DNA of 8,730 nucleotides from an uncultured Collinsella sp. Lineage in GTDB: Bacteria > Actinomycetota > Coriobacteriia > Coriobacteriales > Coriobacteriaceae. Positions within the stretch are counted from its first letter, which is position 1, and the number at the start of each line of letters is the position of its first letter. The stretch spans positions 1 through 8,730 of the forward strand of contig CAJLLB010000085.1 in NCBI GenBank assembly GCA_905207425.1, read 5' to 3'. Both the position numbers and the translations under genes were made by a program. Shown piece by piece: positions 1 through 6,186 of the stretch. The notes beneath the pieces were generated by a model that was not told where the DNA came from, did not search any database, and worked only from the letters and a program-made list of their open reading frames with translations.

Positions 1-1
1 A

Positions 2-43
2 CTGACCCCGGAGGAGTTCCGGAGACAGTCCCTTGCGGCGTAG
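2..43 (+). CDS. IS3-family transposase (OrfB), extreme C-terminus only
   Basis: Frame 2 reads LTPEEFRRQSLAA followed by TAG at 41-43. This matches the conserved C-terminal tail of IS3-family OrfB integrases (an LTP-x-E/Q-[YF]-R-x-Q-[SA]-L pattern), which in this family lies a few tens of bases before the right terminal repeat, exactly as seen here (the repeat starts 12 nt after the stop). The catalytic DDE domain lies outside the window. Only 13 residues are visible, so the family call leans on the adjacent terminal repeat. Confidence 0.65.
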   Translation: MTPEEFRRQSLAA

Positions 44-54
44 TTCTTATTTAA

Positions 55-81
55 GTCGTCCAAGTTTTGGGGTGCAGTTCA
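55..81. repeat. IS terminal inverted repeat (right end)
   Basis: The 27-bp stretch ends in CA at 80-81. Its reverse complement starts TGAACTGCACCCC, resembling the ends of IS150-group elements. The partner repeat is outside the window. Confidence 0.65.
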
Positions 82-96
82 GAGCTGCGGGGTTTT
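82..96. terminator. Possible half of an intrinsic terminator split by the IS
   Basis: The host DNA directly after the IS end reads GAGCTGCGGGGTTTT, the typical 3' half of a bidirectional terminator (GC arm plus T-run) but with no matching 5' half in the window. On the - strand it gives the 5' arm AAAACCCCGCAGCTC, 38 nt downstream of the phosphotransferase stop codon. The likely reading is that the IS landed in the loop of that gene's terminator; the second arm would then lie on the far side of the IS. Alternative: 3' arm of an unrelated hairpin, or the start of a short gene (ATG at 100-98, - strand). Confidence 0.35.
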
Positions 97-133
97 CCAT
101 TGTGCCTCCGATGCGAAATAAATCGCTCAGATA

Positions 134-898
134 TTACTGATAATCGACGACGTCGATCCAGTTCTTCAGGAACTCATCGTTCACGTTGCGCTTACGAGCG
201 AGCTCGGAAGCGGCGACGATGCTCGTCCACTGACGCACGACCTGCATGGGCATGTCGGCACGGTCGCAGTAGAGCTCCAGGTAGGCCTCGGCCTGGTCCT
301 TGCTGTTGAGGGCAAAGAGCAGGTAGGTGGTGGCAACGTCGGCAGCAGGGGAGCCCTGGGTGGCGTGTGCCCAGTCGCACACATAGAGCTGGCCGTCGTC
401 GCCGACGATGACGTTGGAGGGGTTGAAGTCGCCGTGGCAGACCTTGAACTCCTTGGTCATGCCGTCCAGACGCTCCTGAAGGTTGTAGCGCGTGGTGGCA
501 TTGAGCTGATCAAGGCTGTCGATCATGCGGGCGAACTTGTCGCGCTGACGGTTGAGCAGCGGGGAGGTGTAGCCGTGGATCTCGATCTGGAGGTCGACGA
601 ACATCTCGAGGTACTCACCAAAGCGCTGGGGCTCGGCAGTCATCTTCTCGGCAAGGGTGGTGCCCGGAACCTTCTCGGTCACGAGCGCCCAGCCGTTGGC
701 GTTCTCGAGCTGGGAAACCTCGAGAGCCTTGGGGCTGCGGATGCCGCACTCATTGATGCGGGCAAGATTCAAAGCCTCGTTGAACACGTCGGAGACAGGC
801 TTGGTCTCGTTAAAGACCTTGACGATCTTGTCGCCCAGGTCGTAAACGACCTTGTTGCCACGGCGGACGAGCTCGGTCTTGGAATCGGGTAGCAGCAT
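134..898 (-). CDS. APH-fold phosphotransferase (small-molecule kinase), substrate unknown
   Basis: A 254-residue cytosolic protein of the aminoglycoside phosphotransferase/choline kinase-like fold. The visible kinase signature is HGDFNPSN at residues 155-162 (catalytic-loop Asp157 and metal-binding Asn162), followed by CDWA at 174-177 (Asp175 in the DFG-like position). K24 or K27 in the early strand segment GDKIVKVFN and E41 could be the nucleotide-binding Lys/Glu pair. It resembles the family often named TIGR02172, for which no substrate is established; an antibiotic-resistance role should not be assumed. The ATG at 898 is preceded by AAAGGA at a good distance (- strand). It lies 89 nt downstream of adhE on the same strand and could be co-transcribed, although a GC-rich hairpin intervenes. 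No membrane segment or signal peptide is seen. Confidence 0.85.
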   Translation of the reverse strand: MLLPDSKTELVRRGNKVVYDLGDKIVKVFNETKPVSDVFNEALNLARINECGIRSPKALEVSQLENANGWALVTEKVPGTTLAEKMTAEPQRFGEYLEMFVDLQIEIHGYTSPLLNRQRDKFARMIDSLDQLNATTRYNLQERLDGMTKEFKVCHGDFNPSNVIVGDDGQLYVCDWAHATQGSPAADVATTYLLFALNSKDQAEAYLELYCDRADMPMQVVRQWTSIVAASELARKRNVNDEFLKNWIDVVDYQ

Positions 899-931
899 GG
901 TTGCATCCTTTCAACGATGCGATAGAAGCGA

Positions 932-968
932 CGGCGGGGGTGTGTGAAACACCCGTGCACCCCCGCCG
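932..968 (-). terminator. GC-rich hairpin between adhE and the kinase gene
   Basis: Perfect 11-bp arms CGGCGGGGGTG (932-942) and its complement (958-968) enclose a 15-nt loop. An alternative inner stem GGGTGT/ACACCC (938-943 with 949-954) is possible. Read on the - strand, a T-run lies before the hairpin and no U-tract follows it, so it is not a textbook intrinsic terminator for adhE. It may terminate weakly, protect the adhE mRNA 3' end, or set the adhE:kinase ratio. Confidence 0.45.
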
Positions 969-987
969 CAAAAAACCGCGCTAAAAA

Positions 988-3642
988 CTAGCAGACGGCG
1001 TAGTCCTGGGGCTCGCGGCCGTAGTAGGCGTCCAGGTAGAGCTCCTTGATCTCGCTCATGAGCGGGTAGCGCGGGTTAGCGCCGGTGCACTGGTCGTTGA
1101 ATGCCTGCTCGGTCATCTCGTCGAGGGTGTCGAGGAAGTACTGCTCGTCAACACCGTAGTCGGCGATGGTCTTCTTGACACCGATGAAGTCCTTGAGCTC
1201 CTCGAGCTTCGTGATGAAGTTCTCGAAGACCTCCTTGTCGTCCTTGCCCTCGATGCCGCAGTACTTGGCCATCTCGGCGTAGTTGTGCAGCGCGTTGGGG
1301 TAAGGATACTGGGAGAAGGTACCCATCTTGACGGGAGCCTCGGCGGCGTTGTAGCGCATGACGCGGGTCAGGATGACGGCGTTAGCGATGCCGTGGGGCA
1401 GGTGATGGAAAGCGCCGAGCTTGTGAGCCATGGAGTGGTTGAGGCCCAGGAAGGCGTTGGCGAAGGCCATACCGGCCATGCAGGAGGCGTTGTGCATCTC
1501 CTCGCGGGCGTGCGGGTCCTTGGCGCCGTTCGTGAAGCTGGAGGGCAGGTTCTCAAAGACGAGCTTGGCAGCGCGCTCGGAGAGGCCCTTGGTGTAGTCG
1601 GAAGCCATGATGGAGACGTAGGACTCGATGGCGTGGGTCATGACGTCGATGCCGGAGCGGTAGTCCATGGAGAGGCCGCGCGGGGCGGTCATGCAGTTGT
1701 CGGCGTCGACGATAGCCATGTTGGGGAGCAGCGCGTAGTCGGCGAGCGGCCACTTGATGCCGGTCTCCTTGTCGGTGATGATGGCGAACGGCGTGCACTC
1801 GGAGCCGGTACCCGAGGAGGTCGGGACGGCGACGAAGTAGGCCTTCTTGCCCATCTCGGGGAAGGTGAAGATACGCTTGCGGATGTCCATGAAGTCCATG
1901 GCCATGTCCTCAAACTTGCACTCGGGGTGCTCGTACATCATCCACATGATCTTGCCGGCGTCCATAGCGGAGCCACCGCCGACGGCGATGATGACGTCCG
2001 GCTCAAAGAGAGCCATCTGCTTGGCGCCGCGACGTGCGCACTGCAGCGACGGATCGGGCTCGACGTCGTAGAAGCAGTCGTGGGCGATGCCCATCTCGTC
2101 GAGCTTGGCCTCGATGGCGCGGGTGTTGCCATTCTTGAAGAGGAACTGGTCGGTAACGATGAAGGCGCGCTTCTTGCCCATGACGTTGCCCAGCTCGTCG
2201 AGGGCGACGGGCGTGGAACCCTTCTTGAAGTAGACCTTCTCGGGAGCGCGGAACCACAGCATGTTCTCACGGCGCTCGGCCACAGTCTTAACGTTGATCA
2301 AGTGCTTCACCCCAACGTTCTCGGAGACGGAGTTGCCGCCCCAGGAGCCGCAGCCCAGGGTCAGAGACGGCTTCATGCCAAAGTTGTACAGGTCACCGAT
2401 GCCACCGTGCGAGGACGGGGTGTTGATGACGATGCGGCAGGCCTTCATGACGTGCTCGAACAGGCTGATCTTCTCGGCCTGGGCGGGGTGCACGTACAGA
2501 GAGGCGGTGTGGCCCGGGCCACCGGCGAGCACCAGGTGCTCGGCCTTGTCGACGGCCTCCTGGAAGTCCTTGGCGTGGTACATGGCCAGGACCGGGGAGA
2601 GCTTCTCGTGGGAGAACTCCTCCTTGGCGGGGTCGGTGGAGGTGACCTCGGCGATCAGGATCTTAGTCTTGGCGGGAACCTCGATGCCGGCGAGCTCGGC
2701 GATCTTGGCGGCAGCCATGCCGGGGATGCGGTGATCGAGGGCGCCGTTCTTGAACATGGCGGCACGCAGGGCCTCCATCTCGGCACCCTGCTTGACGAAG
2801 TAGCAGCCGCGCTTCTGGAACTCGGCCTTGACCTGGTCGTAGATGGTGTCGATGACGGTCACGGACTGCTCGGAAGCGCAGATCATGCCGTTGTCGAAGG
2901 TCTTGGAGTGGATGATGGAGTTGACTGCGAGCAGAACGTCGGCGGTGTCGTCGATGACGACCGGGGTGTTACCGGCGCCAACGCCCAGGGCGGGCTTGCC
3001 CGAGGAGTAGGCGGCCTTGACCATGCCCGGGCCACCGGTGGCGAGGATGATGTCGACGTCGCGCATGACCATGTTAGTCAGCTCGATGGAGGGGACATCG
3101 ACCCAGCCGATGATGCCCTCGGGGGCGCCGGCCTTGACGGCGGCGTCAAGCACGAGCTTGGCGGCGGCGATGGTGCACTTGGCGGCAGCCGGGTGCGGGG
3201 AGATGATGATGGCGTTGCGGGTCTTCAGGCAGATCAGCGTCTTGAAGATCGCGGTGGAGGTGGGGTTGGTCGTCGGGATGACGGCGCCCACGATGCCGAT
3301 GGGCTCGGCGATCTTGGTGATGCCGTAAGCCTCGTCGCGCTCCAGGACACCACAGGTCTTGGTGTTCTTGTAAGCGTTGTAGATGTACTCTGCGGCGTAG
3401 TGGTTCTTGATGACCTTGTCCTCAAGAACGCCGCGGCCGGTCTCCTCGATGGCCATCTTCGCCAACGGGATACGAGCCTTGTTGGCGGCCATGGCGGCCT
3501 CATAGAAGATCTTGTCGACCTGCTCCTGCGTGTACGTAGCAAAAAGCGCCTGGGCCTCTCGCATCTGAGCGAGCTTAGCCTCAAGCGCCTCTACGTTGTC
3601 CACAATTGCGGGAGTAGTGTTTTCCGGTGACTTTTTCACCAT
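988..3642 (-). CDS. adhE: Bifunctional acetaldehyde-CoA / alcohol dehydrogenase AdhE
   Basis: This 884-residue cytosolic fermentation enzyme reduces acetyl-CoA to acetaldehyde and then to ethanol, oxidising two NADH; family members form long filaments (spirosomes). Residues about 15-440 are the CoA-acylating aldehyde dehydrogenase domain with catalytic Cys255 in NGMICASEQ. Residues about 465-870 are the iron-dependent alcohol dehydrogenase domain with GGGSAMDAGK at 555-564 (NAD binding) and Fe ligands Asp666, His670, His736 and His750. Their spacing (4, 66, 14) equals that of E. coli AdhE, and Cys255 corresponds to E. coli Cys246. Length is normal for the family and all key residues are present. 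The ATG at 3642 has AAGGAG a few bases upstream on the - strand. The gene is probably monocistronic or paired with the kinase gene downstream. Confidence 0.97.
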   Translation of the reverse strand: MVKKSPENTTPAIVDNVEALEAKLAQMREAQALFATYTQEQVDKIFYEAAMAANKARIPLAKMAIEETGRGVLEDKVIKNHYAAEYIYNAYKNTKTCGVLERDEAYGITKIAEPIGIVGAVIPTTNPTSTAIFKTLICLKTRNAIIISPHPAAAKCTIAAAKLVLDAAVKAGAPEGIIGWVDVPSIELTNMVMRDVDIILATGGPGMVKAAYSSGKPALGVGAGNTPVVIDDTADVLLAVNSIIHSKTFDNGMICASEQSVTVIDTIYDQVKAEFQKRGCYFVKQGAEMEALRAAMFKNGALDHRIPGMAAAKIAELAGIEVPAKTKILIAEVTSTDPAKEEFSHEKLSPVLAMYHAKDFQEAVDKAEHLVLAGGPGHTASLYVHPAQAEKISLFEHVMKACRIVINTPSSHGGIGDLYNFGMKPSLTLGCGSWGGNSVSENVGVKHLINVKTVAERRENMLWFRAPEKVYFKKGSTPVALDELGNVMGKKRAFIVTDQFLFKNGNTRAIEAKLDEMGIAHDCFYDVEPDPSLQCARRGAKQMALFEPDVIIAVGGGSAMDAGKIMWMMYEHPECKFEDMAMDFMDIRKRIFTFPEMGKKAYFVAVPTSSGTGSECTPFAIITDKETGIKWPLADYALLPNMAIVDADNCMTAPRGLSMDYRSGIDVMTHAIESYVSIMASDYTKGLSERAAKLVFENLPSSFTNGAKDPHAREEMHNASCMAGMAFANAFLGLNHSMAHKLGAFHHLPHGIANAVILTRVMRYNAAEAPVKMGTFSQYPYPNALHNYAEMAKYCGIEGKDDKEVFENFITKLEELKDFIGVKKTIADYGVDEQYFLDTLDEMTEQAFNDQCTGANPRYPLMSEIKELYLDAYYGREPQDYAVC

Positions 3643-3682
3643 TTGTGTCTCCTTGCGATCGGAGATTTACCCTACAAGATGC

Positions 3683-3691
3683 ATGATAGCA
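3683..3691 (-). promoter_or_regulatory. Candidate adhE promoter (extended -10)
   Basis: On the - strand TGCTATCAT gives an extended -10 (TG at 3691-3690, TATCAT at 3688-3683). No convincing -35 lies at 16-18 bp, but extended -10 promoters tolerate that. The predicted start near 3676 leaves a leader of about 35 nt before the adhE ATG. Confidence 0.35.
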
Positions 3692-3734
3692 AGAAATAAT
3701 TCGGTGAACGGTCAGATTCCCGTAAAAGACAAAC

Positions 3735-3764
3735 TAAAACGCTTCAATAAAATGAAGCGTTTTA
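3735..3764. promoter_or_regulatory. Perfect 12-bp palindrome upstream of adhE
   Basis: TAAAACGCTTCA (3735-3746) and its exact complement (3753-3764) are separated by ATAAAA. It lies about 45-75 bp upstream of the proposed adhE -10 and outside the left REP-like repeat. The ends are A/T-rich on both sides like a bidirectional terminator, yet the flanking genes diverge, so nothing obvious needs terminating. It could be an operator (it does not match the Rex-type TTGTTAA...TTAACAA) or a leftover terminator of whatever preceded the transposase. Confidence 0.5.
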
Positions 3765-3796
3765 ACTAGAACTATCTGCCCGCTGCATCTCCCCGC

Positions 3797-3846
3797 TTAT
3801 TGGGGACAGGCTTACATGAGTGCTTTCACTCATTTGGGACAGACAT
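3797..3846 (-). repeat. Left REP-like 50-bp repeat
   Basis: Its reverse complement matches 4794-4843 at 46 of 50 positions without gaps, and identity stops abruptly on both sides. It contains a perfect 7-bp hairpin ATGAGTG-cttt-CACTCAT (3816-3833), flanked on each side by a GGGACAG motif in the same orientation. This hairpin-plus-conserved-flank design is that of REP sequences. Confidence 0.8.
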
Positions 3847-3893
3847 CGATTTGCCATTTTGCCGTTCTGGGCCTGTTTTTGCCGCTCATTGGA

Positions 3894-3899
3894 TATAAA
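3894..3899 (+). promoter_or_regulatory. Weak -10-like box upstream of the transposase gene
   Basis: TATAAA lies about 80 nt before the start codon, but no acceptable -35 is found at 16-18 bp. If used, the transcript would include the SD-sequestering stem (3930-3972). Confidence 0.2.
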
Positions 3900-3929
3900 T
3901 AGATCACAGGCTCAGCATTTCGCGTTCCT

Positions 3930-3972
3930 TCTCTCCTTTTAGGTGTTGCCTGTTCAGTTTTGAAAGGAGAGA
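3930..3972 (+). promoter_or_regulatory. Hairpin that sequesters the transposase ribosome binding site
   Basis: TCTCTCCTTT (3930-3939) is the exact complement of AAAGGAGAGA (3963-3972), which contains the Shine-Dalgarno sequence of the gene starting at 3976. The 10-bp stem with a 23-nt loop would hide the SD in the mRNA. IS200 transposase genes are known to be silenced by an RBS-occluding leader stem, so this matches the expected low expression of a Y1 transposase. Confidence 0.65.
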
Positions 3973-3975
3973 TTT

Positions 3976-4752
3976 ATGCCTCGATGCGCCCGTGCCGTTT
4001 CGCTCACCGGCTATTACCACGTCTTTGACCGCGGCAACTCCAAACAGATTATTTTTGAAGATGACTCCGACCGTTATCGTTTCTTATCGGATATCTCGGA
4101 CAGGTTTGCGCGCCATGACGTGGCGGTGTTGGCTTGGTGCCTTATGGACAACCACTTCCATTTGATGATTGATGACCCATTTGACAACCTTTCAAAGGCA
4201 ATGCAGTGCGCGCTGACGGCATATGCTAAGTATTTCAATGGGAAAACGGGGAGAACGGGACATCTGTTTGACAATCGCTATTCGCGGGTCGCGGTTGAGT
4301 CGGACACGCAGGCGGTGCAGCTGCTCGACTATATTCATCTCAATCCCGTGAAAGGTGCGCTTGACTCGCTCGAGGCGTACCGCTGGTCAAGCTATAAGGC
4401 GTATCAGCTGGGCTATGATCCCTTTGACATCTGTGATGCGGCCCCTATGCTCGATATTGTCGGAGGCTCCCGTTGCTATTGCGAGCATCTCGAGGAAGTT
4501 GCCGGGCGCATCTGGTCAATGGAGGTTCTTCCACGCCGGCGGATCCCCGATGAGGAGGCCCTTTCCGTTGCGCGCGAAGTTCTGCCGAGCATAGATCCTG
4601 CACTGCTCAAAGCCCTGCCACGCCCCGAACGCGATGCGTGTCTGCTGAGGCTCAGGCGGGCGCATCTCACGGTCAAGCAAATTGCCCGTATCACCGGCAT
4701 CGGCGCTACAAGCGTGACCAAGGCAACTGCAGGCTGGAAGGATGCTGCGTGA
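3976..4752 (+). CDS. REP-associated tyrosine transposase (RAYT, IS200-like Y1/HUH family)
   Basis: A 258-residue single-strand DNA transposase-like protein. Visible family landmarks are GYYHVFDRGN at 12-21, the metal-binding HUH motif His60-Phe-His62 in MDNHFHLMI, a helix YAKYFNGKTGRTGHLF at 83-98 carrying Tyr83/Tyr86 as candidate nucleophiles, YIHLNPVKG at 119-127 and WSSYKAY at 137-143. Residues about 229-252 (LTVKQIARITGIGATSV plus a short tail) form a helix-turn-helix-like C-terminal domain found in many RAYTs and absent from short IS200 TnpA. ATG at 3976 follows AAAGGAGA; translation is probably repressed by the leader stem. No frameshift is seen, so the protein may be functional. It is oriented against both neighbours and flanked by inverted REP-like repeats, which supports RAYT over plain IS200/IS605. 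Which Tyr is catalytic is inferred. Confidence 0.9.
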   Translation: MPRCARAVSLTGYYHVFDRGNSKQIIFEDDSDRYRFLSDISDRFARHDVAVLAWCLMDNHFHLMIDDPFDNLSKAMQCALTAYAKYFNGKTGRTGHLFDNRYSRVAVESDTQAVQLLDYIHLNPVKGALDSLEAYRWSSYKAYQLGYDPFDICDAAPMLDIVGGSRCYCEHLEEVAGRIWSMEVLPRRRIPDEEALSVAREVLPSIDPALLKALPRPERDACLLRLRRAHLTVKQIARITGIGATSVTKATAGWKDAA

Positions 4753-4793
4753 GGCAGAGGCCGGAGCCAGTCAGTGCGCCGCATGCGTGCTTC

Positions 4794-4843
4794 ATGTCTG
4801 TCCCCAATGCGTGAAAGCACTCATGTAAGTCTGTCCCCAATGA
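4794..4843 (+). repeat. Right REP-like 50-bp repeat
   Basis: Inverted partner of 3797-3846 (46/50 identical; the differences fall at repeat positions 12, 17, 37 and 49). The central hairpin (4807-4824) has one stem mismatch, G-C-G against C-T-C, unlike the perfect left copy. The motif GTCTGTCCCCAATG occurs twice in direct orientation within it, on either side of the hairpin. Confidence 0.8.
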
Positions 4844-4856
4844 GTGCAATGAGTGC
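4839..4856. repeat. Tandem 9-bp duplication at the right edge of the REP-like repeat
   Basis: AATGAGTGC is present twice head to tail (4839-4847, 4848-4856), with the first copy overlapping the repeat end. It lies 2 bp from the rpmB terminator stem and could be an insertion or slippage scar. Confidence 0.6.
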
Positions 4857-4858
4857 AA

Positions 4859-4889
4859 AAAGGCGCCCTCCGTAGGGGAGGGCGCCTTT
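4859..4889 (-). terminator. rpmB intrinsic terminator
   Basis: A perfect 13-bp stem AAAGGCGCCCTCC (4859-4871) pairs with 4877-4889 around a 5-nt loop. Read on the - strand it ends in a run of five U's, suiting termination after rpmB (stop at 4958, 69 nt away). On the + strand the trailing run is only TTT, so termination of transposase transcripts would be weaker. Confidence 0.85.
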
Positions 4890-4957
4890 GGTAAGTTCTA
4901 TATGAACGCGAGGTCTTTGACCCGGAGAGTCCGAGGTACTTGTTGGTAAGACCTTAT

Positions 4958-5146
4958 TTAGGAGCGCGCAACCTTGCCAGACTTGAGGCAGGTGGAGCAA
5001 ACGTTCATCTTGCGACGGTGACCATCGACGACAACGTAGACGCGCTGGATGTTGGGGCGGAACTTACGGTTGGTGACGCGGTGAGAGTGGCTGATGGAGC
5101 GACCGGCAACGGGGTGCTTACCGCAAACTTCGCAAACTTTGGACAT
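4958..5146 (-). CDS. rpmB: 50S ribosomal protein L28
   Basis: A 62-residue, basic ribosomal protein of the large subunit. It has the four-cysteine (zinc-binding) form: Cys5/Cys8 in KVCEVCGKHPV and Cys50/Cys53 in NVCSTCLKSGKV. The core SHRVTNRKFRPNIQRV is the typical L28 signature. The start at 5146 is chosen because MSKVCEVCGK is the normal L28 N-terminus and AAGGAGGG lies just upstream on the - strand; the in-frame ATG at 5194 would add 16 unrelated residues and bypass this SD. The gene stands alone, with its own promoter and terminator, divergent from the pyr operon. Presence of all four cysteines means no zinc-free paralogue swap is indicated. Confidence 0.97.
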   Translation of the reverse strand: MSKVCEVCGKHPVAGRSISHSHRVTNRKFRPNIQRVYVVVDGHRRKMNVCSTCLKSGKVARS

Positions 5147-5162
5147 AACTGACCCTCCTTGG

Positions 5163-5182
5163 GCGACAAACGAACATGTCGC
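5163..5182 (-). promoter_or_regulatory. Small hairpin in the rpmB leader
   Basis: GCGACA (5163-5168) pairs with TGTCGC (5177-5182), an 8-nt loop, just upstream of the rpmB SD in the transcript. It could affect initiation or mRNA stability; it may also be fortuitous. Confidence 0.35.
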
Positions 5183-5200
5183 GTTAACAAACAAGCCTGA

Positions 5201-5209
5201 ACTATAGCA
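5201..5209 (-). promoter_or_regulatory. Candidate rpmB promoter (extended -10)
   Basis: TGCTATAGT on the - strand (TG at 5209-5208, TATAGT at 5206-5201) is a good extended -10. The -35 region is unremarkable. The predicted leader is roughly 48 nt and contains the hairpin at 5163-5182. Confidence 0.45.
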
Positions 5210-5337
5210 CAGAAGTCGCTCCCTGTGCGCAATCTACACAGAGATATTCCTCTTTTGGCGATAGTGCCCACGCCACGGCCCTGGACGTAGATCCGATTTG
5301 CGTGCAGCAGAGGGGATTATGCCAGCTCGTGCGTGCG

Positions 5338-5366
5338 TTTTCAAGCTCGTCCCACAAATATATATA
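5338..5366 (+). promoter_or_regulatory. Candidate pyr operon promoter
   Basis: TTTTCA (5338-5343), a 17-bp spacer and TATATA (5361-5366) make the best sigma-70-like pair in the gap. Transcription would start near 5373 and give a leader of about 225 nt that contains all the hairpins described below. Confidence 0.4.
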
Positions 5367-5374
5367 GGTTTATT

Positions 5375-5416
5375 GAGCATTGGGCTCCGTTTACGGATTG
5401 CTCTGTATTAATGCTC
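5375..5416 (+). promoter_or_regulatory. First leader hairpin of the pyr transcript
   Basis: GAGCATT (5375-5381) pairs with AATGCTC (5410-5416), enclosing a smaller stem TCCG-ttta-CGGA (5386-5397). GAGCA (5375-5379) can alternatively pair with TGCTC (5399-5403). It begins at the predicted 5' end of the transcript and may be a 5' stabiliser or part of a regulator-binding structure. Confidence 0.4.
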
Positions 5417-5445
5417 GCAATTAAGCTCGAGGTTGGCTACACTAT

Positions 5446-5558
5446 CCCTTGACCATTAAAGGGGTACGAGATACCCACATGGAATTACATAGCTGCCAAA
5501 GAGCAGCCCTTCCTGTGGGTGTCTGGTCCGCTTTAAGCGGTCGGGCATCTATTTTTTT
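5446..5558 (+). terminator. pyr leader attenuator: competing hairpins ending in a terminator
   Basis: Stems that exclude one another follow in order: CCCTT/AAGGG (5446-5450 with 5459-5463); GGGTA/TACCC (5462-5466 with 5472-5476); a long stem GATACCCACA (5470-5479) with TGTGGGTGTC (5514-5523), one G-U pair, enclosing GCTGC/GCAGC; and a terminal hairpin with core CCGC/GCGG (5528-5531 with 5537-5540) and an imperfect lower stem reusing 5518-5523, followed by seven T's (5552-5558). This is the layout of anti-antiterminator, antiterminator and terminator. With pyrR as first gene, PyrR/UMP-dependent attenuation is the likely mechanism. I could not recognise the Bacillus PyrR-loop consensus, so the binding site is unassigned. 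Confidence 0.6.
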
Positions 5559-5576
5559 GACTGTGTCAGCAGTCAA
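5557..5576 (+). promoter_or_regulatory. Hairpin between the attenuator and the pyrR SD
   Basis: A perfect 7-bp stem TTGACTG/CAGTCAA with a 6-nt loop overlaps the last two T's of the terminator run and ends 8 nt before the AGGAAGGAG SD of pyrR. It could be a second structural element controlling pyrR translation. Confidence 0.4.
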
Positions 5577-5585
5577 GACATGTGA

Positions 5586-6182
<597 letters not shown>

Positions 6183-6186
6183 TACC

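Larger units (their letters stand above)
1..81 (+). mobile_element. Right end of an IS3-family (IS150-like) insertion sequence
   Basis: Two independent signs agree. The + strand carries the last residues of an IS3-type transposase ending at 43, and 55-81 is a terminal repeat which, read from the outside inwards on the - strand, starts TGAACTGCACCCC and continues with AAAACTTGGACGAC, the style of IS150-group ends with terminal TG/CA. The element therefore ends at base 81 and the rest of it lies left of the window. IS3-family elements usually duplicate 3-5 bp of target, so a copy of the bases starting at 82 (GAG, GAGC...) is expected at the other end. The missing left end means that completeness and activity cannot be judged. 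Confidence 0.75.
3797..4843 (+). mobile_element. RAYT transposase unit bracketed by inverted REP-like repeats
   Basis: A 1,047-bp unit is made of a left 50-bp repeat (3797-3846), a transposase gene with its leader (3847-4752) and a right 50-bp repeat in inverted orientation (4794-4843). The gene appears less GC-rich than the adhE and pyr genes around it. RAYT genes are known to be domesticated or single-copy IS200-like transposases tied to dispersed REP palindromes. Here the repeats could be either its substrates or the ends of the unit. It sits between rpmB and adhE, just past the rpmB terminator. Boundaries are inferred from where repeat identity stops. Confidence 0.6.

Noticed and set aside
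47..100. 17-residue small ORF on the - strand with an SD-like CGGAGG
   Set aside because: Two thirds of it lie in the IS terminal repeat, so the stop codon comes from the IS; at most it is the start of a disrupted gene, and the bases also read as a terminator arm.
134..898. Aminoglycoside resistance gene
   Set aside because: The fold signature is shared by many small-molecule kinases and the sequence does not match a resistance enzyme I recognise; chromosomal context next to adhE argues against it.
1285..3630. A 781-codon open frame on the + strand, antisense to adhE
   Set aside because: It mirrors the GC-rich third codon positions of adhE, has a low-complexity Gly/Val/Asp/Leu composition and resembles no protein; adhE has intact motifs throughout.
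3797..4856. CRISPR array or tRNA/attachment site around the repeats
   Set aside because: There are only two repeats, in inverted orientation with a gene between them, no spacers, and no tRNA-like fold nearby.
5144..5194. Longer rpmB start at 5194
   Set aside because: The extra 16 residues do not belong to L28, and the SD fits the start at 5146.
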